From the IMG/VR virus record IMGVR_UViG_3300032238_000977, positions 1-64,000 of that record: DNA of 64,000 nt. One strand, written 5' to 3'. Source of the DNA: a virus. Every line of letters begins with the position of its first letter. Position 1 is the first letter of the stretch. Shown in pieces: positions 54,710 through 62,857 of the stretch. Under the pieces are notes generated by a model, which saw nothing but the letters and a program-made list of their open reading frames with translations, searched no databases and was not told where the DNA came from. A program made the translations under genes and the position numbers.

Positions 54710-55817
54710 TATTAGGATTGATATCCACTTGTTCAATAGGCATCTGGAAGTCAACATCAACCTTGTCGTACAGTTCCAAGAACGACTGTTTGGTCTCCTC
54801 ATCAAAGCGGTTCACACACACTTGAATTGCCTTTGCCTTGTCTTGGAAGATGCTGTAGGCGCGGATGATATGGACCAGACGACGGGTAGAGATGATTTCC
54901 TCAATACCACCATCATAGAAGGTCTTGCGGATGATATCTGCCCAATCAGTAAGACGCTTGCAGAAGTCACGGTCTTCCACGCCAAGGTCCAGGGCAACGC
55001 CTTCCAGGATCTTCTGCTCGATAGCAGGAGCAGGATAGGACTGCTCAAGGGTTACGGGGAAACGCTCAAGGAATGCTTCGTTAAGAACGTTAGTACCGAT
55101 GAATCGCCCATCATCAGAACCCTTACCTTTTGTATTAGCAGTAGCTACAATGTTGAAACCAACAGCAGGTTTCACAAACTTACCAATTTTTTTCAGGAAG
55201 ACACCTTTACCTTCCAGGATGGACTGGAGGCACAGAATCTTGTTAGAGGCAAGGTCAATCTCATCCAGAAGCAGGACAGCACCACGTTCCAGTGCTTCTA
55301 CAACGGGACCATTATGCCAGACAGTTTCACCATTCACAAGACGGAAACCTCCGATTAGATCATCCTCATCAGTTTCGATAGTGATATTTACACGGATGAG
55401 TTCACGCTTAAGTTGGGCACACGCTTGCTCAACAGAGAACGTTTTACCGTTACCCGACAGACCCGTGATAAACGCAGGGTAAAAAATATTGGACTGAATA
55501 ATTTTTTTAATATCACCAAAGTTACCAAACTTGACGAAGGTATCATCTTTATCGGGAATAAGGTTTTGTTCCACGGCAGGAAGAGCGGGAGGTGCTTGAT
55601 AAGAACGTTCGATTTCTTGAACACGCTCCTGAGTAACTTCAAGATTCCAACGACCACGGGAAGTTTTAAACTTATCAAGGCGACGGGTCACCGTCTGATA
55701 ATTCAGACTACGGGAAGCGCAGAAACCCTTGATATCACCGGCACTCAGTTCAGAACCGAACAGAGATTGAAGTTCAGCAATCAGTTGATCGTCAGTCACA
55801 GAAATCTTGCGGGGCAT
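54687..55817 (-). CDS. cobS: AAA+ ATPase, CobS/MoxR-like
   Basis: 376 aa. N-terminal helical region to about 90, then the ATPase core: Walker A GLSGNGKT at 119-126, DEDDLIGGFRLVNGETVWHN, Walker B LLLDEID at 182-188, NIVATANTKGKGS (sensor 1) and ALNEAFLERFP-type arginine finger region (NVLNEAFLERFPVTL). Annotated in cyanophages as the cobaltochelatase subunit CobS, but the family (MoxR-like) mostly remodels protein complexes with a VWA partner, and such a partner is encoded at 57223. Confidence 0.9.
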   Translation of the reverse strand: MPRKISVTDDQLIAELQSLFGSELSAGDIKGFCASRSLNYQTVTRRLDKFKTSRGRWNLEVTQERVQEIERSYQAPPALPAVEQNLIPDKDDTFVKFGNFGDIKKIIQSNIFYPAFITGLSGNGKTFSVEQACAQLKRELIRVNITIETDEDDLIGGFRLVNGETVWHNGPVVEALERGAVLLLDEIDLASNKILCLQSILEGKGVFLKKIGKFVKPAVGFNIVATANTKGKGSDDGRFIGTNVLNEAFLERFPVTLEQSYPAPAIEQKILEGVALDLGVEDRDFCKRLTDWADIIRKTFYDGGIEEIISTRRLVHIIRAYSIFQDKAKAIQVCVNRFDEETKQSFLELYDKVDVDFQMPIEQVDINPNIDQPASF

Positions 55818-55850
55818 AATGTAGTTAGGTGGTTTTGTTTAACTGAAGTA

Positions 55851-55887
55851 ATTATAGCAGCAAAAAGGGGGTCTTGAGGACCCCCAG
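55851..55887 (-). terminator. Terminator followed by TATAAT upstream of cobS
   Basis: Minus-strand GGGGGTC-CTCAA-GACCCCC-TTTTT (55862-55887), five bases, then TATAAT (55851-55856), 34 nt upstream of the cobS-like ATG. No -35 hexamer. Confidence 0.82.
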
Positions 55888-55888
55888 T

Positions 55889-55908
55889 GGTCAGTTCACT
55901 AACTGGTT
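55889..55908. repeat. Dispersed 20-nt palindrome, copy 3
   Basis: GGTCAGTTCACTAACTGGTT across the last codons and stop of the 64-aa gene, next to a terminator. Confidence 0.5.
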
Positions 55909-56085
55909 TCTCAACTGCTCCAAATACTCTTGAGAAGCAATTTTTGGTTTATATCCAGGATAAAACATTTTAACAAGAGTTCCAACTCCCATAGCAGTGA
56001 TAGCACTATCACACTTTACCCAAACTTCTTGAGTATCATACTTAACAACGTGATCATATGGAAATTTATCAAGTTTTTTAGACAT
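55891..56085 (-). CDS. Small hypothetical protein
   Basis: 64 aa from ATG 56085 with a GAGGA site (MSKKLDKFPYDHVVKYDTQE start). Contains WVKCDSAITAMGVGTLVKMF. Not recognised. Confidence 0.7.
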   Translation of the reverse strand: MSKKLDKFPYDHVVKYDTQEVWVKCDSAITAMGVGTLVKMFYPGYKPKIASQEYLEQLRNQLVN

Positions 56086-56086
56086 T

Positions 56087-57196
56087 TCAATCCTCAACTG
56101 TAAATGTTTTGTTTTTTACTTTAGTATCAAATTCACCAGTTCTTCCTGGTTTCATTTTACCAATTTTAACATTCTTACCCTTTCCAGGCCAAGAAGTTTT
56201 TGATGTTCCTTTAAGAGTTGCACTTCCACCACCCTTACGTTGAATCAAAACAGAATCTTGATCGTACTTTTTACCCAATTTTTCAATTGCTTTTTTAAAC
56301 TGCCTTTTTCCTTTTTTACCAGGAGTAATGACGTGAGATTTTTCAGCAACTTTTTTCTCCTGAGAAGTCCCTGGGTTCTCAGTATATCTACCTTTTACTT
56401 TAGTAGGTCCTGGAAGACCAGCACCTCTTACATCTTTTTCAAGTTGTTTTGAACGTGCTTTATTCTCTGACTTTGATTTGTCTCCACGTTGGGCAGACAT
56501 AATAGCCATCCCACCTTTTTCAGATTTGGACTTAATTCTATTCAAGGATGTTTCTTGAATAGAATTGCATTCTAGCATAAATTGCTTAAATGATTTACCT
56601 TCCTCTAGTTTTGCCATTTGTACTCCTGTTTTTGGATTTCTTTCACCCATACCAAGTTTTTTATATATTCTACCTCTTTGCTCTGCACCTTCATCATCAC
56701 TTCTCTTTCTTTTTTTCCCCGATGAACTAATAGCAGTAGGAGTATTGGTAGCAACACCCTTACGCTCTTTCATCTTATCTTTTACATCTTTCAAAGCTCC
56801 GACAAATTGTCTTGCCCTTTGCCCTGGTTCTTTTACCTTAGACTTTGGAGAACCCACAGTAATATCATGCACTTCAGAATCTTTTTTAGCTCCAGTTTTA
56901 TGAAACTGTTTTTTCAATTCTTTAGCATCAACCTTTTCACCCTCTTTATGTTTTTGTTTTGATGTATGAGCAGCATAATCTGCAGGAGACTTATGAGTTC
57001 TTACCCAAACAGGAACATCCTTCCCACTTTTTTCCACCTTTGGATCTTGAATAGGACCCTTCTTTCTAAATCCAGCACGAGCAACATCTTTTCTAGCAGC
57101 ACCTTCGGATCCGGGAATAGGCATTGTACCTGATTTGCCGGATCCTTTCATTTTAAGTAAAGTCCTTTCATCAAGGATTTCTTCCTGAAACTGCAT
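56087..57196 (-). CDS. Highly basic virion-type protein
   Basis: 369 aa with repeated Lys/Gly/Ser low complexity and frequent KxGK, KKxG motifs. Short recognisable pieces: QEEILDERTLLKMKGSGKSG (start), LEEGKSFKQFMLECNSIQE at about 200 (similar to the MKSFSKFLSEAQ leader of the 414-aa protein). No enzymatic motif. Probably an internal head or DNA-binding structural protein. Confidence 0.68.
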   Translation of the reverse strand: MQFQEEILDERTLLKMKGSGKSGTMPIPGSEGAARKDVARAGFRKKGPIQDPKVEKSGKDVPVWVRTHKSPADYAAHTSKQKHKEGEKVDAKELKKQFHKTGAKKDSEVHDITVGSPKSKVKEPGQRARQFVGALKDVKDKMKERKGVATNTPTAISSSGKKRKRSDDEGAEQRGRIYKKLGMGERNPKTGVQMAKLEEGKSFKQFMLECNSIQETSLNRIKSKSEKGGMAIMSAQRGDKSKSENKARSKQLEKDVRGAGLPGPTKVKGRYTENPGTSQEKKVAEKSHVITPGKKGKRQFKKAIEKLGKKYDQDSVLIQRKGGGSATLKGTSKTSWPGKGKNVKIGKMKPGRTGEFDTKVKNKTFTVED

Positions 57197-57211
57197 CTTT
57201 ATATTACTTTT

Positions 57212-57219
57212 TATTTATT
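57212..57219 (-). promoter_or_regulatory. Late-type element AATAAATA
   Basis: Within TAAATAAATAAATAAAA, 16 nt upstream of the basic virion-type gene, leaving a very short leader. Confidence 0.35.
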
Positions 57220-57222
57220 TAT

Positions 57223-59373
57223 TTAAGCAACAAGATCCATAAACTCTCCCAAAACCCGCTTGTTCATCTTTTTAGATTTCAGACTCTTTACAAAAGCAGA
57301 TTTAATTTGTGCTTTGGTTGCACATTCATGAACATCAAACTCAGCATCTTGAGATAAAGCAGTTGCAGAAAGACCAAAGTAAGAATGATACCCAGATTTT
57401 TTGATAGAGATTGCTTTTTCCTTTTTCCAAGTAGACATTACTTTTTCATAATCAGGACCATAGCATCCACAGTAACGGCGGATAAAACTTCCAGCATCAC
57501 GACTTTCAAGAACACGGATACCAATGAAGTTAATATAAGCAAATTTATCTCGGAGATTGCAAAGAAGAACATCAGTAAATTTCCACCACTCACCATCAAG
57601 AGAATAAGTGTTACCAGTCTTGCGATCACGAAGGAAAGCATTAGAACCAATGTGAGAAACGCCAATAAAAGGACCTTCTTCCCAGTTACGTTGAACTTCA
57701 CGATGATACTTTGGAGACTGAGATTCACCATCAGTAAGAATCACACATTGAACTTTTTGCAGTTTGTTTTCGCTCCGAAACTTTGGAAGAATTTGATGAA
57801 GAGTAATCAGAGTCTCATTCAATGGAGTTCCAGAAAGATTCAAACCCAAAGGAATATTATAACTACAATTATACGAACGACTAAAAGCTGCAGAAAGACG
57901 AAAAATGTTTTTCATTTGCTCATCTAGAGTTTTGCCATTTACTTTACTAGTCAGAAGATTCATCAAAGAAAACCATTCACCGACTTGAACAAGTCCATCA
58001 CGTTTTTCATAAGAAAGTTCGCGGAAATTTGCTTTACCATCTTCATCATAGGAAACCAAAGGATAATCAGTAGTAAAAGCATAAACCTCAAAAGGAATCG
58101 AAACTTTCTTACAGAACCAAACAAGGTTGAAAAGTTGCTTTACCGTATCCAACATCACATCCCCCATTGAACCAGACCAGTCCAGAATGAATACCAGACC
58201 GTGATTCTTGCCGTCTGCAAGTGTTGTGACCTTGCGGAACAGGTCTTCATTGTATTTGTAGGTGTGCAGTTTAGAGCAGTCTAGAACACCTGTACGCGCC
58301 GTCGTCGCACGTGCATAACTATCTGCTGCCTTACGGCACTCAAACTCTTTTACCAGATAATTAACTTCCTTCTGAGCAGAACGCTTGAACTGATTGAACT
58401 GAGTATCAACATTCCCAAAAATTTCGTCATGAGTGTACCCAGTACGCTCAAGATAATCTTTCCAAGTTTCCTTACACTTATCATGAATTTCTGCATTTGG
58501 AACGATTACTTTTTTCAAATCAAGTTTAGGAAGTTCAATATAAACATTCTCATAACCACTAGTATTAACCAAGTCTTTTAGAGATTCTTCCAAAGAATCC
58601 ATAGTTTTAACTTCAGGTTCTTCATTCTCATCACCACCCACGGGAGAGTTAGTAGATTTCAGTTGCTCCGAAGATTCGCTGGAAGCAGAACCATCAGAAC
58701 CATCAGATTCGGGTTGGTCGTTCTCACCTTCTCGTTGATCGGAGAAGTCAGAAGCAGGTTGTTGATTAGCACCACTTTGTTGAGACTCAAGATTATCAAT
58801 TTGAGTCTTAGTTTCTTCTTGCTTTTTTTGTTTACAATACTTATAGAGTGCTTCTGCAGCGATCAGAACATCAGCAAAGGTTTCGGTATCGGCAATCAGG
58901 TTGATGATTTCAGTTTCTTCGCCACGCTCAACAGGAATATCTACAAAATTACCAACCTTGAACCACAGGTTAGCACGGTCAGCAAGGTTATAAGTTTCCA
59001 GTTTATCATCACCAATCTGAAAGAAATCTTGGTCAGCAAGTTCCTTATAACCGTTGAAGAAAGTCTTAGCAAGACCAGCATAACGACGCTTCATCAGTTT
59101 CTCGATGCGAGCATCTTCCACCACATTCACAAACTGCGGGGGAATCTTGTGCTCCTTCAACCAGTCTTCATCAGGCGTAAAAAGTGCATGACCAACCTCA
59201 TGTCCTACCAGAAGGTCATAGACTGTATTGCTTGCCTTCTCCCACAGAGGCAGCGTCAGCACACGAGTATGAACATTAAAACAGGCAGTCTCTACTTTCT
59301 TATGCTCAACCACAAGATCTTCAGTAGCAAGCAGTTTAGCCAGTTGTGACTTGATTTCGTGGCGGACAGTCAT
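57223..59373 (-). CDS. Metalloprotease plus VWA domain protein, CobT-like
   Basis: 716 aa from ATG 59373; a longer frame to 59454 would read through the -10 and terminator. The N-terminal part has HEVGHALFTP at about 58-67, a HExxH zinc-peptidase motif, with NVVEDARIEKLM downstream as a plausible third-ligand helix. An acidic Ser/Gln-rich linker spans about 185-265. A VWA domain from about 390 carries the MIDAS DWSGSMGD at 398-405 and VILTDGESQS. The layout matches CobT/VWA partners of MoxR-type ATPases; the CobS-like ATPase lies two genes downstream. Confidence 0.85.
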   Translation of the reverse strand: MTVRHEIKSQLAKLLATEDLVVEHKKVETACFNVHTRVLTLPLWEKASNTVYDLLVGHEVGHALFTPDEDWLKEHKIPPQFVNVVEDARIEKLMKRRYAGLAKTFFNGYKELADQDFFQIGDDKLETYNLADRANLWFKVGNFVDIPVERGEETEIINLIADTETFADVLIAAEALYKYCKQKKQEETKTQIDNLESQQSGANQQPASDFSDQREGENDQPESDGSDGSASSESSEQLKSTNSPVGGDENEEPEVKTMDSLEESLKDLVNTSGYENVYIELPKLDLKKVIVPNAEIHDKCKETWKDYLERTGYTHDEIFGNVDTQFNQFKRSAQKEVNYLVKEFECRKAADSYARATTARTGVLDCSKLHTYKYNEDLFRKVTTLADGKNHGLVFILDWSGSMGDVMLDTVKQLFNLVWFCKKVSIPFEVYAFTTDYPLVSYDEDGKANFRELSYEKRDGLVQVGEWFSLMNLLTSKVNGKTLDEQMKNIFRLSAAFSRSYNCSYNIPLGLNLSGTPLNETLITLHQILPKFRSENKLQKVQCVILTDGESQSPKYHREVQRNWEEGPFIGVSHIGSNAFLRDRKTGNTYSLDGEWWKFTDVLLCNLRDKFAYINFIGIRVLESRDAGSFIRRYCGCYGPDYEKVMSTWKKEKAISIKKSGYHSYFGLSATALSQDAEFDVHECATKAQIKSAFVKSLKSKKMNKRVLGEFMDLVA

Positions 59374-59394
59374 AGGTTTGGTGCGTATTGACCT

Positions 59395-59429
59395 ATTATA
59401 CAAAAAAAGGAGGTCTTGCGACCCCCCAG
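59395..59429 (-). terminator. Terminator followed by TATAAT upstream of the CobT-like gene
   Basis: Minus-strand GGGGGTC-GCAA-GACCTCC-TTTTTTT then G and TATAAT (59395-59400). TATAAT is 21 nt upstream of the ATG; no -35 hexamer. Confidence 0.85.
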
Positions 59430-59430
59430 T

Positions 59431-59450
59431 GGACAGTTTAGAAAGTGTCC
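59431..59450. repeat. Dispersed 20-nt palindrome, copy 4
   Basis: GGACAGTTTAGAAAGTGTCC, directly after the stop codon of the 186-aa gene and just before the terminator. Confidence 0.5.
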
Positions 59451-60011
59451 TCAATCTTTAGGCATTCTAGCACCAGTATGATGTCTTACAACACCAGCAG
59501 AATCAGTATAAGTTGCTCTTTCTGGTCTAGGAGATACATAACCTACACCAGGAACAGAACCAGTTTGTCCTTTTGCTCTTGCTTCATTTCTTGCTTGTGC
59601 TCTTTGTGCCGCTCTACGACGATTTCTATCGTATGCTGCATCTTCACCAATAACTTCATCAATGATACTATTTCTCCACTCTTCACTCATATTCGCCATA
59701 ATAGCAAGAGATGCCTTATTTGTATCTGCATAACCTTCGGCAACCAAATATTCAATTATATAATCAAAAAGATCACCTTCAAATTCTTCTCTATTCAATC
59801 TCTTTGCTGCTTGTGCTTTATAAAGACGCGCAGCTTGTGCAGCCTTAGCAGCAGCACCTTCTTTATCACCAGTAACAGAAAGTTTACCACGCTTTATATC
59901 TGCAGCTTTTGATGCTTTCAATGCAAGATCAGGAGAAATTTCATCAAGTTGTTGAGTTTCCACTGACTTTAAATATGCTTCTTGAAGATTAATAAGATCT
60001 CTAACGTCCAT
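59451..60011 (-). CDS. Probable virion-associated protein
   Basis: 186 aa. Ala/Lys/Arg-rich helices; EGDLFDYIIEYLVAEGYADT and NKASLAIMANMSEEWRNSII form a motif I recall from several large cyanophage virion proteins. The tail is Arg/Ala-rich and Gly/Pro-rich. It has a perfect late promoter at 60038. Confidence 0.75.
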   Translation of the reverse strand: MDVRDLINLQEAYLKSVETQQLDEISPDLALKASKAADIKRGKLSVTGDKEGAAAKAAQAARLYKAQAAKRLNREEFEGDLFDYIIEYLVAEGYADTNKASLAIMANMSEEWRNSIIDEVIGEDAAYDRNRRRAAQRAQARNEARAKGQTGSVPGVGYVSPRPERATYTDSAGVVRHHTGARMPKD

Positions 60012-60037
60012 TTTTTTTTCTTAATCTATTATAATAA

Positions 60038-60045
60038 TATTTATA
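60038..60045 (-). promoter_or_regulatory. T4 late promoter TATAAATA
   Basis: Perfect match, 27 nt upstream of the 186-aa gene, fused to the T-run of a strong terminator. Confidence 0.82.
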
Positions 60046-60163
60046 AAAAAGAAGCGTCTCGTTGATCAACGAGACGCTTCTTGAGTGCTTGGCGACGTGC
60101 CTTTGCTTGTCGGAGTGCCTGCGGTTTGAGTTTTCGCTTCTGCTCCTTTTTAGAATGGTGCAT
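60041..60163 (-). CDS. Possible 40-aa basic peptide reading through the terminator
   Basis: MHHSKKEQKRKLKPQALRQA then about 20 more residues, 15 of 40 Lys/Arg. It overlaps the 3' end of the epimerase and its last third is encoded by the terminator stem. Regular helical charge pattern supports coding; ribosome site weak. Confidence 0.42.
   Translation of the reverse strand: MHHSKKEQKRKLKPQALRQAKARRQALKKRLVDQRDASFL
60045..60080 (-). terminator. Strong terminator with a 15-bp perfect stem
   Basis: 60051-60080 is one perfect palindrome (arm GAAGCGTCTCGTTGA) followed by TTT TTT on the minus strand. Ends the 46/47/epimerase transcript. Confidence 0.9.
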
Positions 60164-60893
60164 CCAGTTTGGAGTGTTCATTGATCGTATCCAGAATGTT
60201 GATGGTGGGAAACCACCCAATACTAGTTAGTATTTTAACATCTGCTGCATTGTCCCGTCTCTCTCCAGGGGTCAGTTCCTTAACTGGCAGGTGACCCTGA
60301 CCAAATGCTTCTGCTAAATCAGAAACCTTTACAGATTTTCCAGTCCCAACTGAGACTGGTCCAGTTACATCACTCAAAGCAAGATATCGAATAGCACGAC
60401 AAACATCCTTAACATGAATCCAGTCTCTTTTGTGATTTGTTATATAAGTTGCTTTTTTATCTTTAAGCAAATCATACATCATGTTACCACGACCGCCAGG
60501 ACCATAGACTGTGGTAAATCTCATACCAACAGAGTTTGGTGGGGCCATTACCTCATTAATCCATTTAGTCATTGCATATGGATTAGTCCAATAATCCTCT
60601 TCTACAGTGCTTGAAGAGGCATACAAAAGGCGTGTATTTGTTTCTCTACACCAATCAAATATCTTTTTAGTTTTGAGAACATTGTTTTCGTAATACTTTT
60701 CTGGATTCTCTTGACTGTCTCTAATATCAGCAAAAGCAGCAAGATGAATTACAAGGTTAAAATCTCCTCCAGAAAAATCACCAATATCATAAGGCAAATC
60801 CATACCAACAACTAAGTTGTTATGAGTCTCTACCCAATCATTAAAAACATGTTTTCCAATAAAACCTTTATGTCCAGTAATTAAGACTTTCAT
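60150..60893 (-). CDS. NAD-dependent epimerase/dehydratase away from the sugar block
   Basis: 247 aa, short for an extended SDR. LITGHKGFIGKHVF is the NAD loop, VIHLAAFADIRDS, YASSSTVEED and NPYAMTKWINE (YxxxK) follow, then FTTVYGPGGRGNMM. It sits between gene 46 (overlap as ATGA) and virion genes, 36 kb from the sugar block. Nucleotide-sugar substrate unknown. Confidence 0.82.
   Translation of the reverse strand: MKVLITGHKGFIGKHVFNDWVETHNNLVVGMDLPYDIGDFSGGDFNLVIHLAAFADIRDSQENPEKYYENNVLKTKKIFDWCRETNTRLLYASSSTVEEDYWTNPYAMTKWINEVMAPPNSVGMRFTTVYGPGGRGNMMYDLLKDKKATYITNHKRDWIHVKDVCRAIRYLALSDVTGPVSVGTGKSVKVSDLAEAFGQGHLPVKELTPGERRDNAADVKILTSIGWFPTINILDTINEHSKLDAPF
60270..60289. repeat. Dispersed 20-nt palindrome, copy 5 (inside the epimerase)
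   Basis: GGTCAGTTCCTTAACTGGCA, in frame within the epimerase coding sequence. Confidence 0.45.
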
Positions 60894-62599
60894 ACAATTC
60901 TACTAAATCCTTTAATTTTATCAAATTTAATTACGTTATCAAATTTATCATGCAAAGATTCTTTATGGGAAATAACAAAGATATTTGCATCTTTAATTAC
61001 ATATTTAATAATTTTTAGAAAATCATCAGTTCCAAATCCATCAAGAGAAGAATCAAACACTTCATCCATAATAAGGAGATTGGTATTTACTGAATTTTTA
61101 AATTTAGCAACTTCCCTCCAAGTAAAGAGAAGAGCCAAGTCTATTCTCATTTTTTCCCCTTCACTAAAAGAAGCATAGGAAAAATCTTCATGAATTGGGG
61201 ACTGGACGGTTTCGTTAAATTCATCATCAAGAGTAAAGTTAATGTAAAAGTCCATCATCTGAAGATAACGGTTTACTTGCTGATTTATCAGCGGCAAGTA
61301 CTTCTTAATGATTTTGGATTTTACTCCACCGTCTTTAAGTAAACTATACGCAAAATCGTAATAGTTGATTAAGTCTTTTTTAGAAGCGAGTTCGTCGTAT
61401 GTAGTTTTTAGGTTCTCTTTAAAAGATTCTAACTTCTCATGTTCAGAATTTCGGTTTGCAAGGTTCTCGGTAAGAACTTGAATTTCATGTTCAAGATTTC
61501 GGATTTGTCTTTGTAATCCGTTAATCTTAATATTGTTTTGAGAAATGCCATTCGTTAGTTTCGAAATCTCCTTAGACAGAGTATTGAATTGACGCTCTCG
61601 CTTCTCTTCCTCTTTAATTGCCTCCTCCAGTTCTTTATAACCAGATTGCAACTCCTTTGCTTTATTTTGAGCGTCATTAATCTTATTTATTCTAAACTCG
61701 TCCTCAATCTCCTGTGTGCAGGTAGGACAAACCGTATTTTCAGTGAAGAACTTATGCTCTTTGGTAATCGTAGATACCTTTTGTGAGATTTTACCTTTTA
61801 GATTTCCCAACTTACGAAGTTTTTCTGCATACCCAATTAATTGATCTTGCTCGCAGATATACTCACGAAGAGGATCTTCCAGAGAAGAGTTTTCTTTTAT
61901 ATGATCATCAACTTCTAAATTTAATTCAGATATCTTTTCTTTACTTGCATTAATATTAGCATTACCACGATTCTCAAGTTCTTCAATGAAATTACTTTGC
62001 ATTTCAACTTTTTCTATAATGGATTGCTTTTTCAAATCCAAAGTTCTAAGTTGTTCTTTTGCAGATCTTATTTTCTCTTTAATGAGATTATTCATTGAAG
62101 AGAAAATCTTAATATCTAATAGATCTTCAATAACTTCTCTTCGATGAGCAGCAGGAAGTTGCATAAAGGGAACAAATGCACTTGAACCCAAAATTACAAT
62201 TTGTGTAAAAGATTTATAGTTCATTTTAAGAACATTTTGCTCCAACCATTTTTGCTGATCCAAAGCTGCAGAAGACTGATCTAAAGGAGATCCGTTTCTA
62301 TAGATTTCAAAAATAGCAGGTTTTATTCCACGAACAACTTTCCACTCAGTTTTTCCAATAGAAAATTCAACCTCAACAACACAATCCTTTTCATTTGCAG
62401 TATTGATAAGTTGGGGTTTGTTAATTTTACGAAATGGTTTCCCAAACAAAGAAAAGGTAAGGGCATCCAGAACAGTACTCTTACCTGCACCGTTTGTTCC
62501 AATAATCAAATTCGTTGTTTTATTTACGAATTCAATTTCACTAAAGTGGTTTCCCGTTGAAAGAAAATTTTTCCAACGAATATTACGAAATAAAATCAT
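60890..62599 (-). CDS. 46: Recombination endonuclease subunit gp46 (SbcC/Rad50-like)
   Basis: 569 aa. Walker A GTNGAGKST at 34-42, long coiled coils around a zinc hook CPTC at 291-294, ABC signature SFSEGEK at 477-483 and Walker B LLIMDEVFDSSLD at about 505-517. With gp47 it resects DNA ends to start recombination-dependent replication. Confidence 0.95.
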   Translation of the reverse strand: MILFRNIRWKNFLSTGNHFSEIEFVNKTTNLIIGTNGAGKSTVLDALTFSLFGKPFRKINKPQLINTANEKDCVVEVEFSIGKTEWKVVRGIKPAIFEIYRNGSPLDQSSAALDQQKWLEQNVLKMNYKSFTQIVILGSSAFVPFMQLPAAHRREVIEDLLDIKIFSSMNNLIKEKIRSAKEQLRTLDLKKQSIIEKVEMQSNFIEELENRGNANINASKEKISELNLEVDDHIKENSSLEDPLREYICEQDQLIGYAEKLRKLGNLKGKISQKVSTITKEHKFFTENTVCPTCTQEIEDEFRINKINDAQNKAKELQSGYKELEEAIKEEEKRERQFNTLSKEISKLTNGISQNNIKINGLQRQIRNLEHEIQVLTENLANRNSEHEKLESFKENLKTTYDELASKKDLINYYDFAYSLLKDGGVKSKIIKKYLPLINQQVNRYLQMMDFYINFTLDDEFNETVQSPIHEDFSYASFSEGEKMRIDLALLFTWREVAKFKNSVNTNLLIMDEVFDSSLDGFGTDDFLKIIKYVIKDANIFVISHKESLHDKFDNVIKFDKIKGFSRIV

Positions 62600-62855
62600 T
62601 TGTTTCTGGTGGAATTACAATGTCGTTTTCAGTTATTATTGTATATTGGTAATTGTGTACTTCACATGCTTTAATTAGCAATTCATCATCTACTTCCAAA
62701 ACTTTCATTGTTGGAAATTCTTTTTCCTCCAACATCATAGCATATCTTGCCGCGTCATCTTCTTCAACAAAAAGATAGATAATCTCTTCCCCATCTTCAT
62801 TTTCTACGGAATATGCACCCTTCTCTTCGTTTCCATCAACTGTAAGGATATACAT
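62583..62855 (-). CDS. DUF3110-like protein between genes 47 and 46
   Basis: 90 aa. MYILTVDGNEEKGAYSVENE, IIYLFVEEDDAARYAMMLEE and DDELLIKACEVHNYQYTII match the short DUF3110 family common in cyanobacteria. Function unknown. Overlaps gene 46 by 17 nt. Confidence 0.8.
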   Translation of the reverse strand: MYILTVDGNEEKGAYSVENEDGEEIIYLFVEEDDAARYAMMLEEKEFPTMKVLEVDDELLIKACEVHNYQYTIITENDIVIPPETNDFIS

Positions 62856-62857
62856 TT

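Noticed and set aside
54702-55358. Long plus-strand frame (218 codons) opposite the cobS-like gene
   Set aside because: Antisense shadow of a gene with Walker motifs; all other evidence is for minus-strand transcription.
58663-59349. Long plus-strand frame (228 codons) opposite the CobT-like gene
   Set aside because: It is the antisense shadow of a gene with clear HExxH and VWA motifs; no ribosome site, no family features.
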